Below are positions 42,501-53,639 of a DNA stretch of 64,000 nt, one piece after another (within the stretch, counting starts at the first letter, position 1; every line of letters starts with the position of its first letter). The notes below the pieces were generated by a model. It saw only the letters and a program-made list of their open reading frames with translations, was not told where the DNA came from and did no database searches. The DNA comes from Onchocerca volvulus (lineage: Eukaryota > Nematoda > Chromadorea > Rhabditida > Onchocercidae): contig HG738137.1 of NCBI GenBank assembly GCA_000499405.2, positions 3,472,001 to 3,536,000 of the forward strand. Direction: 5' to 3'. The position numbers and the translations under genes were made by a program.

Positions 42501-43629
42501 ATATATACTTATGTTGTTATTTTCTTATTACCCTTACACAGACTTTTTTTTTTCTTTTGAAAATCACCAATTGATAATTTTAATTTGCATAATCTATAAG
42601 ACTATACGCAATAATCACGACAAATAGATCAGATTACAATAACAAGTTAATAACATAATGGAATTCTCTTACATTCAACGGATTACTTGATCATTTCTAA
42701 AAATTCAGTGTTATTTCTAGGAAATATTGGCAATTCTTAGTTTATCCATATGCTTGATATTTATGTTTAAAGATGATATGAGAAGTAAAGAACACAATTT
42801 TCATTTAGTCGATTCGAGTCCTTGACCAAATTTCTTGGAAGCAAAATTGCCAAGTTTGTTGAAACTTCCAAAAATACATTGTGATTAACTGTGATTGTTT
42901 TGAATCTGCGTTTAATCCTGTCGGTATTATGATCTCTTTAAGGCTTGGCTCCAATTATGTATGATCCAAACTTAATGGGTACACCGATACCGATGCTTCA
43001 AATTCCTGAAAGTGTTATGACGCAGATTACGACAGATATGAGTTCTGGCCGCGAATCATCGAAATTCACGCAAGATGGCAAAACTTTTCAGCAATTAGTT
43101 GCTGTACTTCCATTACGTGATTTTCAGTGTGCTGGCAGTACTGATAGTGAGGTTGTTTTATTTTTTCTTGCTTTTCCGCTTACATTTTCAGCTTTCTCAC
43201 AAATTCCAAAGATATCTAATTTTATTGATTTAAAATGATCATTTCACCTGATATTTAGGTTGGCTGGGCTTGTCCTCAATGTACCAATGTATTTCAACAA
43301 GAACAGCTTTTGAAAAATCATCAACGATTGATATGTCAGGGTTGTGATTCAGTGTTCAAATTGGTACAAACTCATTACCAGTGTCGAGCTTGTAATACCA
43401 AATTTGGTGCACAGGTTAGTATTTTTCCTATATTTTATTTTTATGAGAGTTGTTAGTTAAAGTCCCGGAAAGTGAATGATTATGATAAAATTATCTGTCA
43501 CTTTCTGCTAATATTGAAAATTCATTAGACAGTCTTTTTAAAAATAAAATTTAGACCGAATTTCGAGTTCACTGTGATACGTTAGAACATCAGGCCGCAC
43601 GTGAAGTATTTCTTGGTAGAACAGTTTAA
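7234..43629 (+). CDS. zfh-2: ZFH-2/ZFHX3-4 family zinc-finger homeodomain factor
   Basis: Exons: 7234-7361, 8458-8651, 8829-8906, 19981-20076, 27106-27236, 28535-28623, 31338-31534, 31822-31921, 32171-32309, 32436-32557, 32969-33128, 35485-35686, 36316-36447, 36642-36802, 37043-37345, 37750-37969, 38129-38313, 38537-38653, 38794-38980, 39190-39383, 39545-39727, 39904-40134, 40560-40721, 40915-41033, 41286-41481, 41575-41722, 42035-42248, 42379-42479, 42943-43151, 43259-43414, 43555-43629. All junctions are GT/AG and keep phase, giving 1642 residues. C2H2 fingers begin at residues 34, 93, 158, 193, 253, 281, 342, 407 and 624; homeodomains lie at 825-884, 991-1050 and 1329-1388. Further fingers start at 1072 (C2HC), 1197, 1404, 1571 (C2HC) and 1608. 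This order and the QYNE segment before the finger at 624 are typical of ZFHX proteins, nuclear DNA-binding regulators of neural and muscle development. The ATG directly follows an AG acceptor (SL trans-splice or upstream exon), so the N-terminus may be incomplete. Vertebrate relatives are about twice as long. Confidence 0.9.
7362..8457 (+). other. zfh-2 intron 1
   Basis: Intron of 1096 bp that splits the first zinc finger inside codon 43 (phase 2). It contains a poly-T/poly-A pair and a perfect 14-bp hairpin at 8281-8314. Nothing coding was seen. Confidence 0.75.
8281..8314. repeat. Perfect 14-bp hairpin in intron 1
   Basis: Arms ATAAAAAGTGAAAC and GTTTCACTTTTTAT flank the 6-nt spacer CGTATT. 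It lies 143 bp upstream of the exon 2 acceptor, within the transcribed intron. It could be a structural splicing element or a foldback relic. Function is not known. Confidence 0.8.
8907..19980 (+). other. zfh-2 intron 3 (11 kb)
   Basis: This is the largest intron of the gene. I see no exon whose addition is needed, because exons 3 and 4 join in phase 1. It holds the hairpins at 11934-12102, CACGTG near 9444, the palindrome CTGCATATGCAG near 18777, CAC/CCA and CATTT microsatellites (17200-17235, 17610-17635), and several poly-T tracts. A less AT-rich pyrimidine-biased stretch at 17300-18000 carries overlapping open frames with no recognisable domain. Long early introns of developmental regulators often carry enhancers or alternative promoters; that is inference here. 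Confidence 0.6.
11934..12102. repeat. Hairpin pair in zfh-2 intron 3
   Basis: The stronger hairpin has 25-nt arms at 12047-12071 and 12078-12102, complementary at all but one position, with the loop CTATAA. About 100 bp upstream, an imperfect stem pairs CTGGACC (about 11939-11945) with GGTCCAG (11965-11971) around a 19-nt loop. The longer hairpin begins four bases after a GTAAGT at 12043. It could be a small-RNA hairpin or a MITE remnant. Confidence 0.7.
20077..27105 (+). other. zfh-2 intron 4 (7 kb)
   Basis: This intron splits the third zinc finger: C158 and C161 lie in exon 4, H174 and H179 in exon 5. Because the finger is complete when these exons are joined directly, an exon inside this intron would break it. 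Contents are A-rich tracts (20396-20440), several poly-T runs and the CAC/CAT trinucleotide repeat at 25285-25350. A 30-bp-period partial duplication lies at 27009-27054, just before the acceptor. No gene was recognised. Confidence 0.65.
25285..25350. repeat. CAC/CAT trinucleotide microsatellite
   Basis: Twenty-two consecutive CAC or CAT triplets lie inside zfh-2 intron 4. They would read as polyhistidine in one plus-strand frame. It is treated as a microsatellite because no exon placement is compatible with the intact third finger of the host gene. Confidence 0.8.
28200..28410 (-). other. Coding-like antisense island in zfh-2 intron 5
   Basis: A minus-strand frame from about 28410 down to the TAA at 28200-28202 is clearly less AT-rich than the intron around it. 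It reads as a well-mixed, soluble-looking peptide of about 55 residues, with stretches such as [15 protein letters not shown] and [15 protein letters not shown]. An AATAAA overlaps the stop codon in the minus orientation. AG acceptors precede it, for example CGCCACAG near 28360. I do not recognise the family. It could be the last exon of a nested gene, a gene fragment, or chance. Confidence 0.3.
28624..31337 (+). other. zfh-2 intron 6
   Basis: Intron of 2.7 kb between the finger 4 exon and the exon with fingers 5 and 6. The acceptor is AATTTACAG at 31337, the only nearby AG that restores the phase-2 frame. A tempting upstream CTGCAG acceptor near 31164 leads into an in-frame stop. No gene was seen. 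Confidence 0.65.
33129..35484 (+). other. zfh-2 intron 11
   Basis: Intron of 2.36 kb between the segment after finger 8 and the Gln/Ala-rich exon 12. It contains poly-T tracts and short random open frames on both strands. No exon, RNA gene or mobile element was recognised. Confidence 0.6.
38150..38558 (+). other. Homeodomain 1 coding segment of zfh-2
   Basis: Residues 825-884, split by the intron 38314-38536 after homeodomain position 55. Core residues are present: R5 (829), L16 (840), F20 (844), W48 (872), F49 (873) and N51 (875). Position 50 is Arg (motif WFRN), unlike the Gln50 of the other two homeodomains. The segment [10 protein letters not shown] and the following KDSPYNF region are characteristic of ZFHX proteins. 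Confidence 0.9.
39217..39559 (+). other. Homeodomain 2 coding segment of zfh-2
   Basis: Residues 991-1050 with R5 (995), L16 (1006), F20 (1010), W48 (1038), Q50 (1040) and N51 (1041) in the WFQNARQK motif. The intron 39384-39544 follows position 55, exactly as in homeodomain 1. A C2HC finger starts 22 residues downstream (C1072, C1075, H1088, C1093). Confidence 0.92.
41440..41713 (+). other. Homeodomain 3 coding segment of zfh-2
   Basis: Residues 1329-1388 with R5 (1333), W48 (1376), Q50 (1378) and N51 (1379). The intron 41482-41574 lies after position 14, unlike homeodomains 1 and 2. It is preceded by an acidic Ser/Asn-rich linker and the short SPLDLS motif in exon 24. PLDLS motifs can bind CtBP corepressors; that binding is inferred. 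Confidence 0.9.
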
Positions 43630-44234
43630 TCAAAATTCATGATACTCGTCATCTACTATGAACTCAGAAATTTCAATGGACCGGTAACATTTGTTCGCCA
43701 AATGCTCGTTCGTTTATTCATCCAAAAGTATTCTCAGACAAAAAATCTTTCATTCCAGTTACGGTTTCAAATTTCGGTTTTTTAATTTCTGTGTTTCTTG
43801 AATTGTTACATATTAAATATAAATTTCCTGCATGTTCGCTTACATTTACCAGACCATTTCTTACTATTGTATACAGCTAGTTTAGCATTTTTTTCATATG
43901 ATAATGATTGTTGTTACCGTTATTTTCTAATACAATATACAGTAATAGCTTTCTTCGGTTAGCAATAATTATTTTCATTGAAATGACTCAATGATTAATT
44001 TTTTTGTACTAATTTCTAACATTTTTGTGCTCCATGTACAGTATATTTTTACCATTTGTTTAATTAAATATATATTTACAATAGTTCAAATTTTAAGAAG
44101 ATAGAGGAATTTTTACTGAGTCTGATTTCGAATTAGACTTTTTAAAAATTCGGTATAATTCATTGTATTAATGCAGTGTGCTCGAGAAGATTTCAAACGT
44201 TTTCAGTTTGAGTTTCAAATTATATCCAAATTCG

Positions 44235-44240
44235 AATAAA
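44235..44240 (+). terminator. Candidate zfh-2 poly(A) signal
   Basis: First AATAAA after the zfh-2 stop codon, about 600 nt downstream. Earlier ATTAAA variants near 43810 and 44062 are also possible. Confidence 0.35.
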
Positions 44241-46091
44241 ATTCCCATTGAGACTAGTATATAGGATTAGAAATTTGAATTAGTTTTTAATTATAATGAA
44301 AAATGAATCGAACTAATCGCCATCTTATTTGCTCTTCCGCAGAATTCAAGTGGAAATTGAGAAATATTTCAATCCAAAATATATTCAAATTGAAATTTAA
44401 TTTCATATTGGGTCTGCAGTATTTAATTGATGATTCAAATCCTACGTAAAAAAGAAAAGATAATATGCGATATGACTAGTAATAAAAAACATTGTTAGTT
44501 TGTAAATAATGAAGTAATATTGAAACAGTCATAGTTCTCACTAATGTTTTTTGATACCGCATGATTTTAATATAGACTATTGATTGTTTAGTTTATGATT
44601 TCTTTTATGAGCTTTAACTTAGTTTTAAGCTTATGTCACCAACAATCAGTTGCTGTTTCATGGTTCAGTCTAATAATCTTTATTTCTATTTTCGATAAAG
44701 TTTTCATTTGTAAAAAATTATATTTGAAATTTTTTAAATCATCGCTGTTCTGTGATTTGGATCTCGCATTCTATCAACGTTATCATTGTCATCATCTACT
44801 TTATGAATTTTTTAAAACATACTCATCCCGTGTTTTTTACTAGTTTTATGCTTCTCTGGTAATTTTTATCTTTCTTGTTAAATTTAATTTTATCTTTTTG
44901 TACTTATTCTTTATTAAGAATAATGCACAGTCGCTTCACCTATCCTTTTCGCAAATTTAGATAGCTAAAGTTGTTTGTTCCTAGGGATTTCTCTCTGGTT
45001 TCGAATGTAGTAGCATCTTGGCGTTTAAACTATTGTTTAGTCAAATTCAAATTTTGAAGAATGAGAAATCCTCACTGAGTATTAGTTCTTGAAGTCACAT
45101 ATATCGAATAGACTAGGATTCTAAATGCACTGTTTTTTTTTTTTTTTTTTTTTTTTTGCTTCAAGGAATGTAGTCTGAAACAACTTTTTTTTTCGTTTTT
45201 TTTTTTTTCTTTTTAATTTATAAGTGGCTTACCTGTGAATTCAAAGATGTTCTTCATTTTTAATTTTATATTCTCATGAAAAAATTAGCATTTTGGCTTG
45301 CTTCTCATCTATTTGAAATCACTTGTGAATCCACCGATCCACTGTTTTGAGCCACCAATCATTGATCCAAAGGTATTAATAGGTGGATTCCTCCATTTCA
45401 TGAATATCCTTCCAGAAATGATGTAATTTATGTTAGATATTGTTGTGGATATGAATCTGAAAAAGAAAAACCATTTTATTTTATGCGTTTTAGCCTGATG
45501 AATAAAAAAAAAAACAAAAAAGCCTGATGAAACTTGATTAAACTTCTTTGTACCACTCTTTTCTTTGTGATATTATATGCATGCATCTCATATGGTAGGC
45601 CACTGTTTGTTATTACTTTTACTTCCTTTTTTAGCAATAAATTAGTCGGAGCGTTGTTGCCTTATAAAACAGTGTAGTGCATTCGAAATTTGATGTTCTT
45701 CATAAATTTCATGAAAACTTACCTATTTATTCTATTTACTGCATCTTCCACAATGTCCACACGATCTATTCTTGCTTCCGGTTCTTCCTTTATAGCTTTT
45801 GTTGTACTCTTCAAATGTTTTTGTCTTCCAATCAAAAGAGTTTCGAAATTCGTATATGTTTCTTATGTAACTCTGCATAGTTTGGCATAATCACAATCTC
45901 AGTGTTTCAGTACTTTGAAAATTCTATCAGAAATAGCTCCATTTTCAAGGAAAATCTTTTTGTTTCGCTGATTTTTGATAATAATAATTTTGAAAATCAT
46001 AAAGACCATCAAAACCTTTGTTTTTATCATATCTCCACTTTATTATTAAAAGCGAAACTTTTTCCCAAACATCCTTTTCATTTAAATCTCC

Positions 46092-46124
<33 letters not shown>

Positions 46125-46630
46125 TCCAATATATCTTTGCCATTTGATTGTTTTTTATTTGCTAAACGTTATGCTGTTAAATAAAATGTTTTTTGAAACT
46201 ATAAGTATGATACGATTATTGATTTATTGTGGGAAAAAGAGTTAGCAAGGAAGAGAAAGATTTTGAAAAACAGGATCGTGCAATGCATTAAATTTATCTC
46301 ATCAATACTATGAAAACTTCAATTCTCTGCAAGGTCCCGATGCCACAGTAATAAGGAGGATATTATTGAATGCTGTCGAATCTATTCGGCATCCGTTTTG
46401 CATATTATCATAGCTTCTCTTTCGGCTGAATTTTGAAATTTTATGACCGCTTTGTCTTTTTTTGCAACTTGAAGATCTTTTTTTAACGTGAATTTTAGAC
46501 TGGAACTTCGACATGAGACAATGTAAATCCTACATCGACAGCTGTTAACGATGTGAGAATTCATTCAGAGAATACTGATATTTTAGTCAAAGTGGCATAG
46601 AATTCTGCGTATATCAATTCTGTTGACAAT

Positions 46631-46636
46631 TTTATT
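46631..46636 (-). terminator. Candidate sas-4 poly(A) signal
   Basis: TTTATT on the plus strand is AATAAA on the sas-4 strand, about 250 nt past the stop codon. It is the nearest canonical signal noticed. Confidence 0.35.
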
Positions 46637-46887
46637 GATTTATTTGTTTTTTGATCCTGTAGCTCTGAAAAAATAAAAATAAAATATTAGGTATTTGCGA
46701 TACGCCAACAGTCTTCATAAAATTATTTCCTACTAGCTCGACCGGCACGCTTCTCATGGCCTGCTCTCGGTGAACGCAGAAATTAAATATGGTCGGTACG
46801 GGAAGCAGGCGTGGTCAAAAAATTCAAGATTGATTACTTTCCCCTAGAGGTCGAAGGTCACATCATAAAACAAGAAGATAACTCCTT

Positions 46888-49800
46888 TCACAATTGATTA
46901 AGTACACGAGACTGAGTAGCAGCAATAACTCTGGATCTATTTCTAGCAATAGTGCCCCATTCAACACAATATTTTGGAAGTCGTCTATCCAATGCATTTG
47001 ATAAATGCTTTACTGTGCCAACATCCCTGACGAGCATTGTGATACTTGTATTAATTGAATTTAGGCGCACCTTTGTGTCACCACTTTTAAATCGATGCAC
47101 CTAAAAGTTCCTTATTAATGGTTTTATATAAGCAATTGTCAATGAGATTAATAAAATGGGATAGGATTCAGGGATGGGGTAGGATTTAGGACAATATGTT
47201 ATTTTAAAACTCAGTGATATACTATCAGATGATATATAGAAACAAGTCGAACAATGAGAGAGGAAATGCAATTGAGATCACGTTTGACACAAGGAAGGCA
47301 TTTCCTAAAGCGGCAACCAATAAAGCATCTTGCAATAGTCTAAATCAAAAAGCTCAAAATATGCATCACGGAGATCAAAAATTAAAAACTATGCTAAACA
47401 AAAAAATTAACAATATTACCGTATAATCCGGTGAACGCCACTCTATCGAACCATCGCTAGCAATGTGACTAGCATAAGAACCATCCATGCGATGGCATGA
47501 AGTTTGCGTTGCTCGATGTTCTGTTTCTACTTCTCCATGGCCTCTGACATGAACTCTACCATCTAGTTCATAACTAAAGTATTGATTTAAAAAAAAAGAA
47601 AAAAAAATGCACCAGAAGCAAAATATACTGCTCGTTCTGATAAAACTAAACAAGTGAAACTGAATTAGCTTTTTTCCTACCAAATTTCTGCTGCTGAAAC
47701 AAATATGAATATATTTCCTCAAACTCTCGAATAAAAAAATCTGCTCGATTTAATCCACTAAAAAAATCTAAAAGCATACATTTCGATTCGCACGGATTCT
47801 GATTTATCTTTGACAACCTCTATACGACGCCCATCAGATGTCATCAAAGTAGTTTCATCACTTTCGCGATAAATTTCCAACTGGCCAGTTAAAAAATGCC
47901 GAACAAGCAATTTTCCTTCACCTACTTTTACAGTGGTTGCACCTGCTTGCCCGTAATAATTTGCCTGCAAGCGAAAGACAAGAGAAATTGAAACGAAAAA
48001 AAAAGAGACTTCCGAACAGAAGTTAGAATCTAACAAACAAAGTTAACTTTTATCATATCTGCGATGTTTTTACAGCTACTGTAAATTTAAACGTATAAAA
48101 GTCGCTATTGTAATTAATTCCTTATATCCAGAGCGAGAGAATGACATTTAACAAAGTTCCCAGCTTATAAAATTACGAATATACAAGATATAAATTACTT
48201 ATAAATTATTTAAAAACCTGATAAAGTTTGCTTGAATGTATCCAACGAGTATCTCCGTTGCTATATTCATAAAAATAACAACCACAATGAGTAACAGTGA
48301 AGACAGTAAAATCTTTCTCGCTGCGATACAGTGATGCTCTTCCAATCATATTATTTTCAGTTAGAATTAACTGCTATAAAAAGAAAAGATACTTCTTTGA
48401 ATTAATTGCTTAAAAAGAAAAGATATATAATCATATTATCTTCAGTTACAATTAACTACTATGAAAAGAAAAGATATTTCTTATCTGAAAAACAAGAGAA
48501 TAGTGTTTTAAAAAAAAAGAAAAGAAAATTAGAAAATATGCAAACCATGTCAGGATTGGCAAAATTTAGAAGAGAATGCGCAGAAGGTGATGAAGAAAAA
48601 GAAGCCATTGTTGCAAGAGGTTCGTTCCATCGAACATTCTTTGTCATACGTGCAGGTGTTATTCCTTGTTCAGCAACTACATCTTCATTATCGCTTAGTG
48701 TGTCCGTATTTTCAACAATATTTACAGTATTTTGTATCCTGCTTGGAACGTTATTGATCTGAAATCCATCAAGTTTTACCATTATTAGATAATTTTCATA
48801 TTTTTGACATGTGAAATTCAAATATAACTTACATCATTCGAATTCGAAATCAATATCAATCTCTATATCAAGACTAATTAAGTTTTTTATTTATAGTAAC
48901 TTCGTTTCTTTTTGTAATAAAGAAGCACCACAAAATCTGTTTTTTATGCTAGCTTCAATATGTAAATCATTGAGCAGAACAAAACGCAAAAAAAATCTTG
49001 TTTTTGATACCTGACTGATATGTTTTCCAGCATCTATTGAATTCGTTATGAAAAATTTATTATTCTGAGGAGTCAAGTCTTTTGTACTTGTCGTTACAGT
49101 TGCCTTCTTTGAAGCTCGAACAATCGCCTGCGCAGAAAGAGAATTTTCAGCCAAGCGACCTCGATGAGCTGCTTTATTTTTCTGAAAAAAAGACATTAAA
49201 ATATCTTATTTTTACAATAAATCCATTCCGTTATCTTCATTATCAATCAACTCCGATTTGTTTTGAACACTTCATGCAAGCAAATCATTTGAAGCTATAT
49301 TTTTAAATAAAAAAAAAAAGTGACTGTAACTTCTGAACTTTCCTGTTCAATATTAAACTTATTCCCAAATAAATATGGCCGTACCACATATCTTCTAATG
49401 TTCACTCTTTGTTTTATGCTTCCTTTATAATGATTTATTATTTGTTATATATCTTATTTTAGATTGAGCAAATAATGTTAGACAAAAATAAATCCGATTG
49501 CCTTCTTTTACAAATTCAAAATTCTTATCGCAAACTAGGAAATAAAAGCTTTGAAAACAGAGAATGCAGTGACCGGTCACTAGAAGTTAGTAATTATTAA
49601 TTGAGAGCAATTCCCGAAGCCGATCTTCTTACAGCTATAAGAGAAACTACCCAAGAATTCAGGGCTAACTATTCTATGATCGTTAAATATTAGAAGCAAA
49701 CTGAAAGGATTAAAAAGCTTGATACGTAAATATCGCATGAACTGATGGATGATTAAAGAATAATTCAAATTAAAAAGACTGTTAAAAAAGAAGGGACATT

Positions 49801-52800
49801 ATAAAATATCGTGCACTTTACTTCTTAACTTGGAGGTATAATAAAGAGTGGACTCTATAAGACAACCACGGCGAACAATCAATGACTGGCAAAGAAGTTC
49901 CAAAACATTTTTTATAGCCGAATTTAAACCAAAAAGATAACAATCTTCGTTTGACAGTCTACTGTTAAAGAATCATGACAAAACAATTATATCTGAGAGA
50001 TTTACTCAGGAATCGATCATCAGATGCACCAATAGTATTTAAAGAAAAGGCCAAATTCTAGTCAACAGAAAGAGCTTTTAATTCTTCACAACATTTAACC
50101 AGATTTTGAGCAATCGTTGCTTCAAAATTTCGACAAATAAGTTACTAAATTTTACCTCATCCATCTTTTCATTTCATCTTTAGCCAACCCATTATCACTT
50201 CTTCAGAAATGTCGATAATTTTTGGATGAAAAAAATTTTCACAATCAATAAGACATAGAAAATGCTTTCCAAGAATTCATGGAATTCCGAAGCATTATAA
50301 TTTAAAATCTATGTTTCGAAACGATTTAACTTTTGTATATCAGATTGATACTTGAAACTCAAGAAAGTACTTAATTTTTAAGTGCTTCTAAAAAATTATT
50401 TTTTGCAGGGACAAGCATGTTACAAAATCCTATGTGATCAACAAACCGTAATGATTCCAATTTGCTTTTCCAAACGTGTTTTTTCGCCCACTAATTGCTT
50501 AATCATCTCATCCTTTTCTTTTAAAGCTGTATTCTTTTTCCTGATTTGCATTCTCAATTCACTGCGCTGCTGATCGAAATCTTGCATCCTTTCACGAAGA
50601 TCGCTTATCTGATAAAAACGTTTTAAGAATTTTCCATTTCACTCATGAAATGAGCAGCTTGAAACTTATCGAAATATTCCTAAACAAAAATTTCCAAAGT
50701 GCTTTCACTTTTATAAACAGCTAATATACAGACTTCAACAATTACAAGTCAATTGAATCCCTCCTATTTTTCACATAAAACAAATGTATAACCATAGTAA
50801 ATTGAAAATTTAGGCCCAAAAAAACATTGACAAAGTACAAATCGAAACTGACCTGCTCCTTAAGCAAATTTATATAATCATTATTACTACCATCTTTCTG
50901 CTTCTGTTTTCGATTCAGAATAGCATTTTCTCGTCTCAAACGCTCCATATCAGCATTGCGTATTTTCTCCGCCTCCTCTCTTAGAGCAACATTTTCTTGC
51001 CGTGTTTGTTTATCATCTTCCAACTGTATAATACGCTTTTGCAGTTCATTCACTTGTTGACGAAAATATAAATTTTCTTGCAATGCTTCATCGAAAATTT
51101 CTTCAAGCTGAAAATTAACAACAATGAATTAGGATTAATTTTTCAAATTCTCACAGAGCACAAATATTTTGATACAGAGCACACTTCATGCATAATATGA
51201 TATATGATGATATTCAAATTTATGCTAAATTCTTCCAGAATCCAATTTCCATGAATAAGTACACAGTGTAGTGAAATAATCGAAAAAATCACAGCAATTC
51301 AGTAATACATTACAAAAGGAAAAAACATCAACCATGAAAACAGACTTTCCAGAGAATTCATACCCACTCTGAAACGAGTAATGAAATTATTAATTGTAGG
51401 GAAAATCAACATTTTTGTAACATTTGGAACTGCTGATAAATTTACCGACAAGATAGTCCGGGAAGAGAATAGTGAGACTGCAAAAACTTCGTAGTAATCC
51501 ATACTATAAATAAACATCCTTTTCTCAAATGGACTCCATTGCATTCTCCTTAGATTTGTTTAGTTTTGTTTTAAAAATCTTCGCGGAATTAATTCTGTTT
51601 TAAAAAGTAAATATGCACTTTTTCATATTCATTATGGCGATGCTCCTTCGCAAGATCTATATGAGCAATGAGATCTCTCAACTGTTTCGCAAGATTTTGT
51701 TCCGTCACACTACTTTCGATCATCTGTTGCATTTTCTGTAAATCCAAGTTTAGTAATTTAATTTTCAAGGTTTGTTTCTGCAAAATATTTCAACAAATAA
51801 ATATCGGCAACATAAAGAATCTTACATATTACCATCGTCAACAGACTAAGAAAGTTTGCCAAAAAGCACCAGATGAAAATTTTTTTTCTGTTTGTTCATA
51901 AAATAGCAATGTCTATCAGAAAAGAAAAAAAAGATTTCCATTAATAAGATAATGCTACCTTTCTTCCTGAAATATTTTTCGAAGTCAGGTTTTCCAAAGA
52001 TTCTTCTAATAATACAGTATTCATTTTTTCTGCATTATTTCTAATTTTTTTTACATGAGCGTAAATACCACCCTCTGTTTTCTGCAAATATTTCAGCACG
52101 ATTTTAATGCTATATGTTTCAAAAACTAAAAATGAATATAACTTAACAAAAAGTATATAGCAATGAAAGACTATATCAATAAATGAATCTGACCTCACTG
52201 AAAATGGATGGTACTGTTTCTTGTATAGCACATGACCTTCCATATGCTTCTGAAATAACATTCATTACTTGAATATAATTAAGACGATACTAACTCATAT
52301 CTCTGTCTGAATTTTCAAACTTAAGGTTCTTAAGTTAATAAAAAAGGATAAATAAAGAGTGGAAAAAGTTTACCTTTCTGGGATCTTCCATTTATGAAAT
52401 GCGCAATTCCCTTAGGTGAAGAAAATCCTCCATTTGCAACGACTGATTCAAGAGGAAGCTCCTAATAAAAAGGAAGATAAGTCAAATAAATTATGGGTCT
52501 ACAGAGATGTGAATTAGATAGCAGCTTAATTCAATTACTGTTTTCTTCTTTGCTTCTGATGCAAACTCGCTGATAACTTGGCGCCAGTGGCGCGATCTTG
52601 TGCCATCAGTATCTTGAGAGTTATTGGATGTCCCTGGTGAGATTACGTCATGCACTTGAGATTCTGTGCGTTCAAGATTTCCGGCAATTGAGCTTTCTGC
52701 TGATGTATTAATCGATTCTAAAAAGAAGCTGATACTAAAAATTAATTAGTTGAAATTATATATATATAATTATATATATATACATATATATATGTAGGGA

Positions 52801-53639
52801 GAGAGAAAAAGAGAGGGAGAGGTAGTACAAGTTGACATAACTTTTCAATGGTAAGAATAAAATAATTGAAAAATTAAATACTTTTCTGCACGATGCGATC
52901 ATTATTGCCAAAATTACTCAATGCTAAAGAAGCGATGTTAGTTTCATTCGTTGAAAAACTACTCAAATCATGAATTACTGATGGTACACCGTGATTGCTC
53001 CGAACTTCTAAAACAAGAAATCGAATAACACAAAACAATAATAATTTTTTTAATACTACCAAAAAATATAAATATAAACCGGATGAAGCTGCTGAATTAT
53101 TGCTACTGCAATCAGTAACGTCTATCACCACTGATTCAATGCCGTTATCCTTTCTGTTATTGTTTGGACTAAGAACCACCGAACAAGCATCATCCGGACA
53201 ACCGCTGTCGGCCGTGCCAGCCGTATATGGACGATTTAAATCCTCAGTTTCACTTTCATCTAAAAAAGCTCGAAAAGTTTGATATGATTGGAGTTCACTT
53301 ATCAAAAACAATTGAGAATACTGCAACAAACTGTCAATAACTAATGTCCGACCAAAATTTTCGAATTTTTGAAATAGATCAATTTATCCGCGAAGATTTC
53401 CTAAAATAAGCTTCTAAAACTTTTGAACTTACAAACAGGACTCTGATTATCGTTTGAAATATTTGACGAAATTGAAGGCTGCTCTGCAGCACTTTTTCGC
53501 ATTGGGTAATGTATTTTTTCCTGCAATAAGTCAAGCCAGTAGTTTAATGTGATAGGTTAGTAAGAATTTAATCCAGACTTACCATCAATCGTCCTGAAAT
53601 ACCGCTGCGTTTCCTCAAAAACGGTTTTGGCAAGACCAT
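46888..53639 (-). CDS. sas-4: Coiled-coil centriole protein, SAS-4/CPAP-like
   Basis: Exons in transcription order: 53639-53583, 53520-53433, 53259-53080, 53007-52882, 52717-52539, 52461-52374, 52249-52194, 52081-51959, 51777-51619, 51107-50853, 50608-50447, 49181-49011, 48758-48546, 48373-48218, 47964-47780, 47573-47420, 47100-46888. They join in phase to give 854 residues, close to the roughly 800 I recall for C. elegans SAS-4. Residues 1-250 are polar with acidic/Ser segments. About 260-490 is a long charged coiled coil (for example LREEAEKIRNADMERLRREN). About 620-800 has short beta-strand-like repeats with DG/NG turns (SDGRRIEV, ELDGRVHV, SDGSIEW), as in the TCP10/G-box domain that scaffolds the centriole cartwheel. 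The repeats are divergent, so the name is inferred from architecture. The final exon (784-854) is unfamiliar. The ATG lies two bases after a CT-rich AG acceptor. Confidence 0.7.
48342..48482 (-). repeat. Tandem duplication of the exon 14 splice acceptor
   Basis: Plus-strand blocks 48342-48397 and 48428-48482 are about 85% alike, offset by 85 bp. They cover the intron 13 acceptor and the first ten or so codons of sas-4 exon 14. The upstream copy (higher coordinates) starts exon-equivalent sequence with TAG where the real exon has CAG, so splicing there in phase 0 would meet an immediate stop. Confidence 0.7.
49182..50446 (-). other. sas-4 intron 11
   Basis: Intron of 1.27 kb between the end of the coiled coil and the following polar linker. 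The flanking exons are both phase 0. No further exon, RNA or mobile element was recognised. Confidence 0.6.
52757..52825. repeat. AT and GA microsatellites in sas-4 intron 4
   Basis: An alternating (TA)n block with a central interruption at about 52757-52795 is followed by a GAGAGA-rich block to about 52822. It lies wholly within the intron 52718-52881. Confidence 0.8.

Larger units (their letters stand above)
43630..46887. other. Convergent intergenic region (zfh-2 and sas-4 3' ends)
   Basis: No coding exon is supported in these 3.26 kb. They hold the 3' UTRs of two converging genes, long poly-T and poly-A runs (45133-45160, 45186-45212, 46091-46121), AATAAA for zfh-2 at 44235 and its minus-strand counterpart for sas-4 at 46631. 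A locally GC-richer block lies at about 46735-46835. Plus-strand open frames at 45677-46245 are low-complexity noise. Confidence 0.65.

Noticed and set aside
47214..47426. 70-codon plus-strand frame
   Set aside because: Antisense within sas-4 intron 16 and the start of its 47420-47573 exon; no motif and no splice partners.
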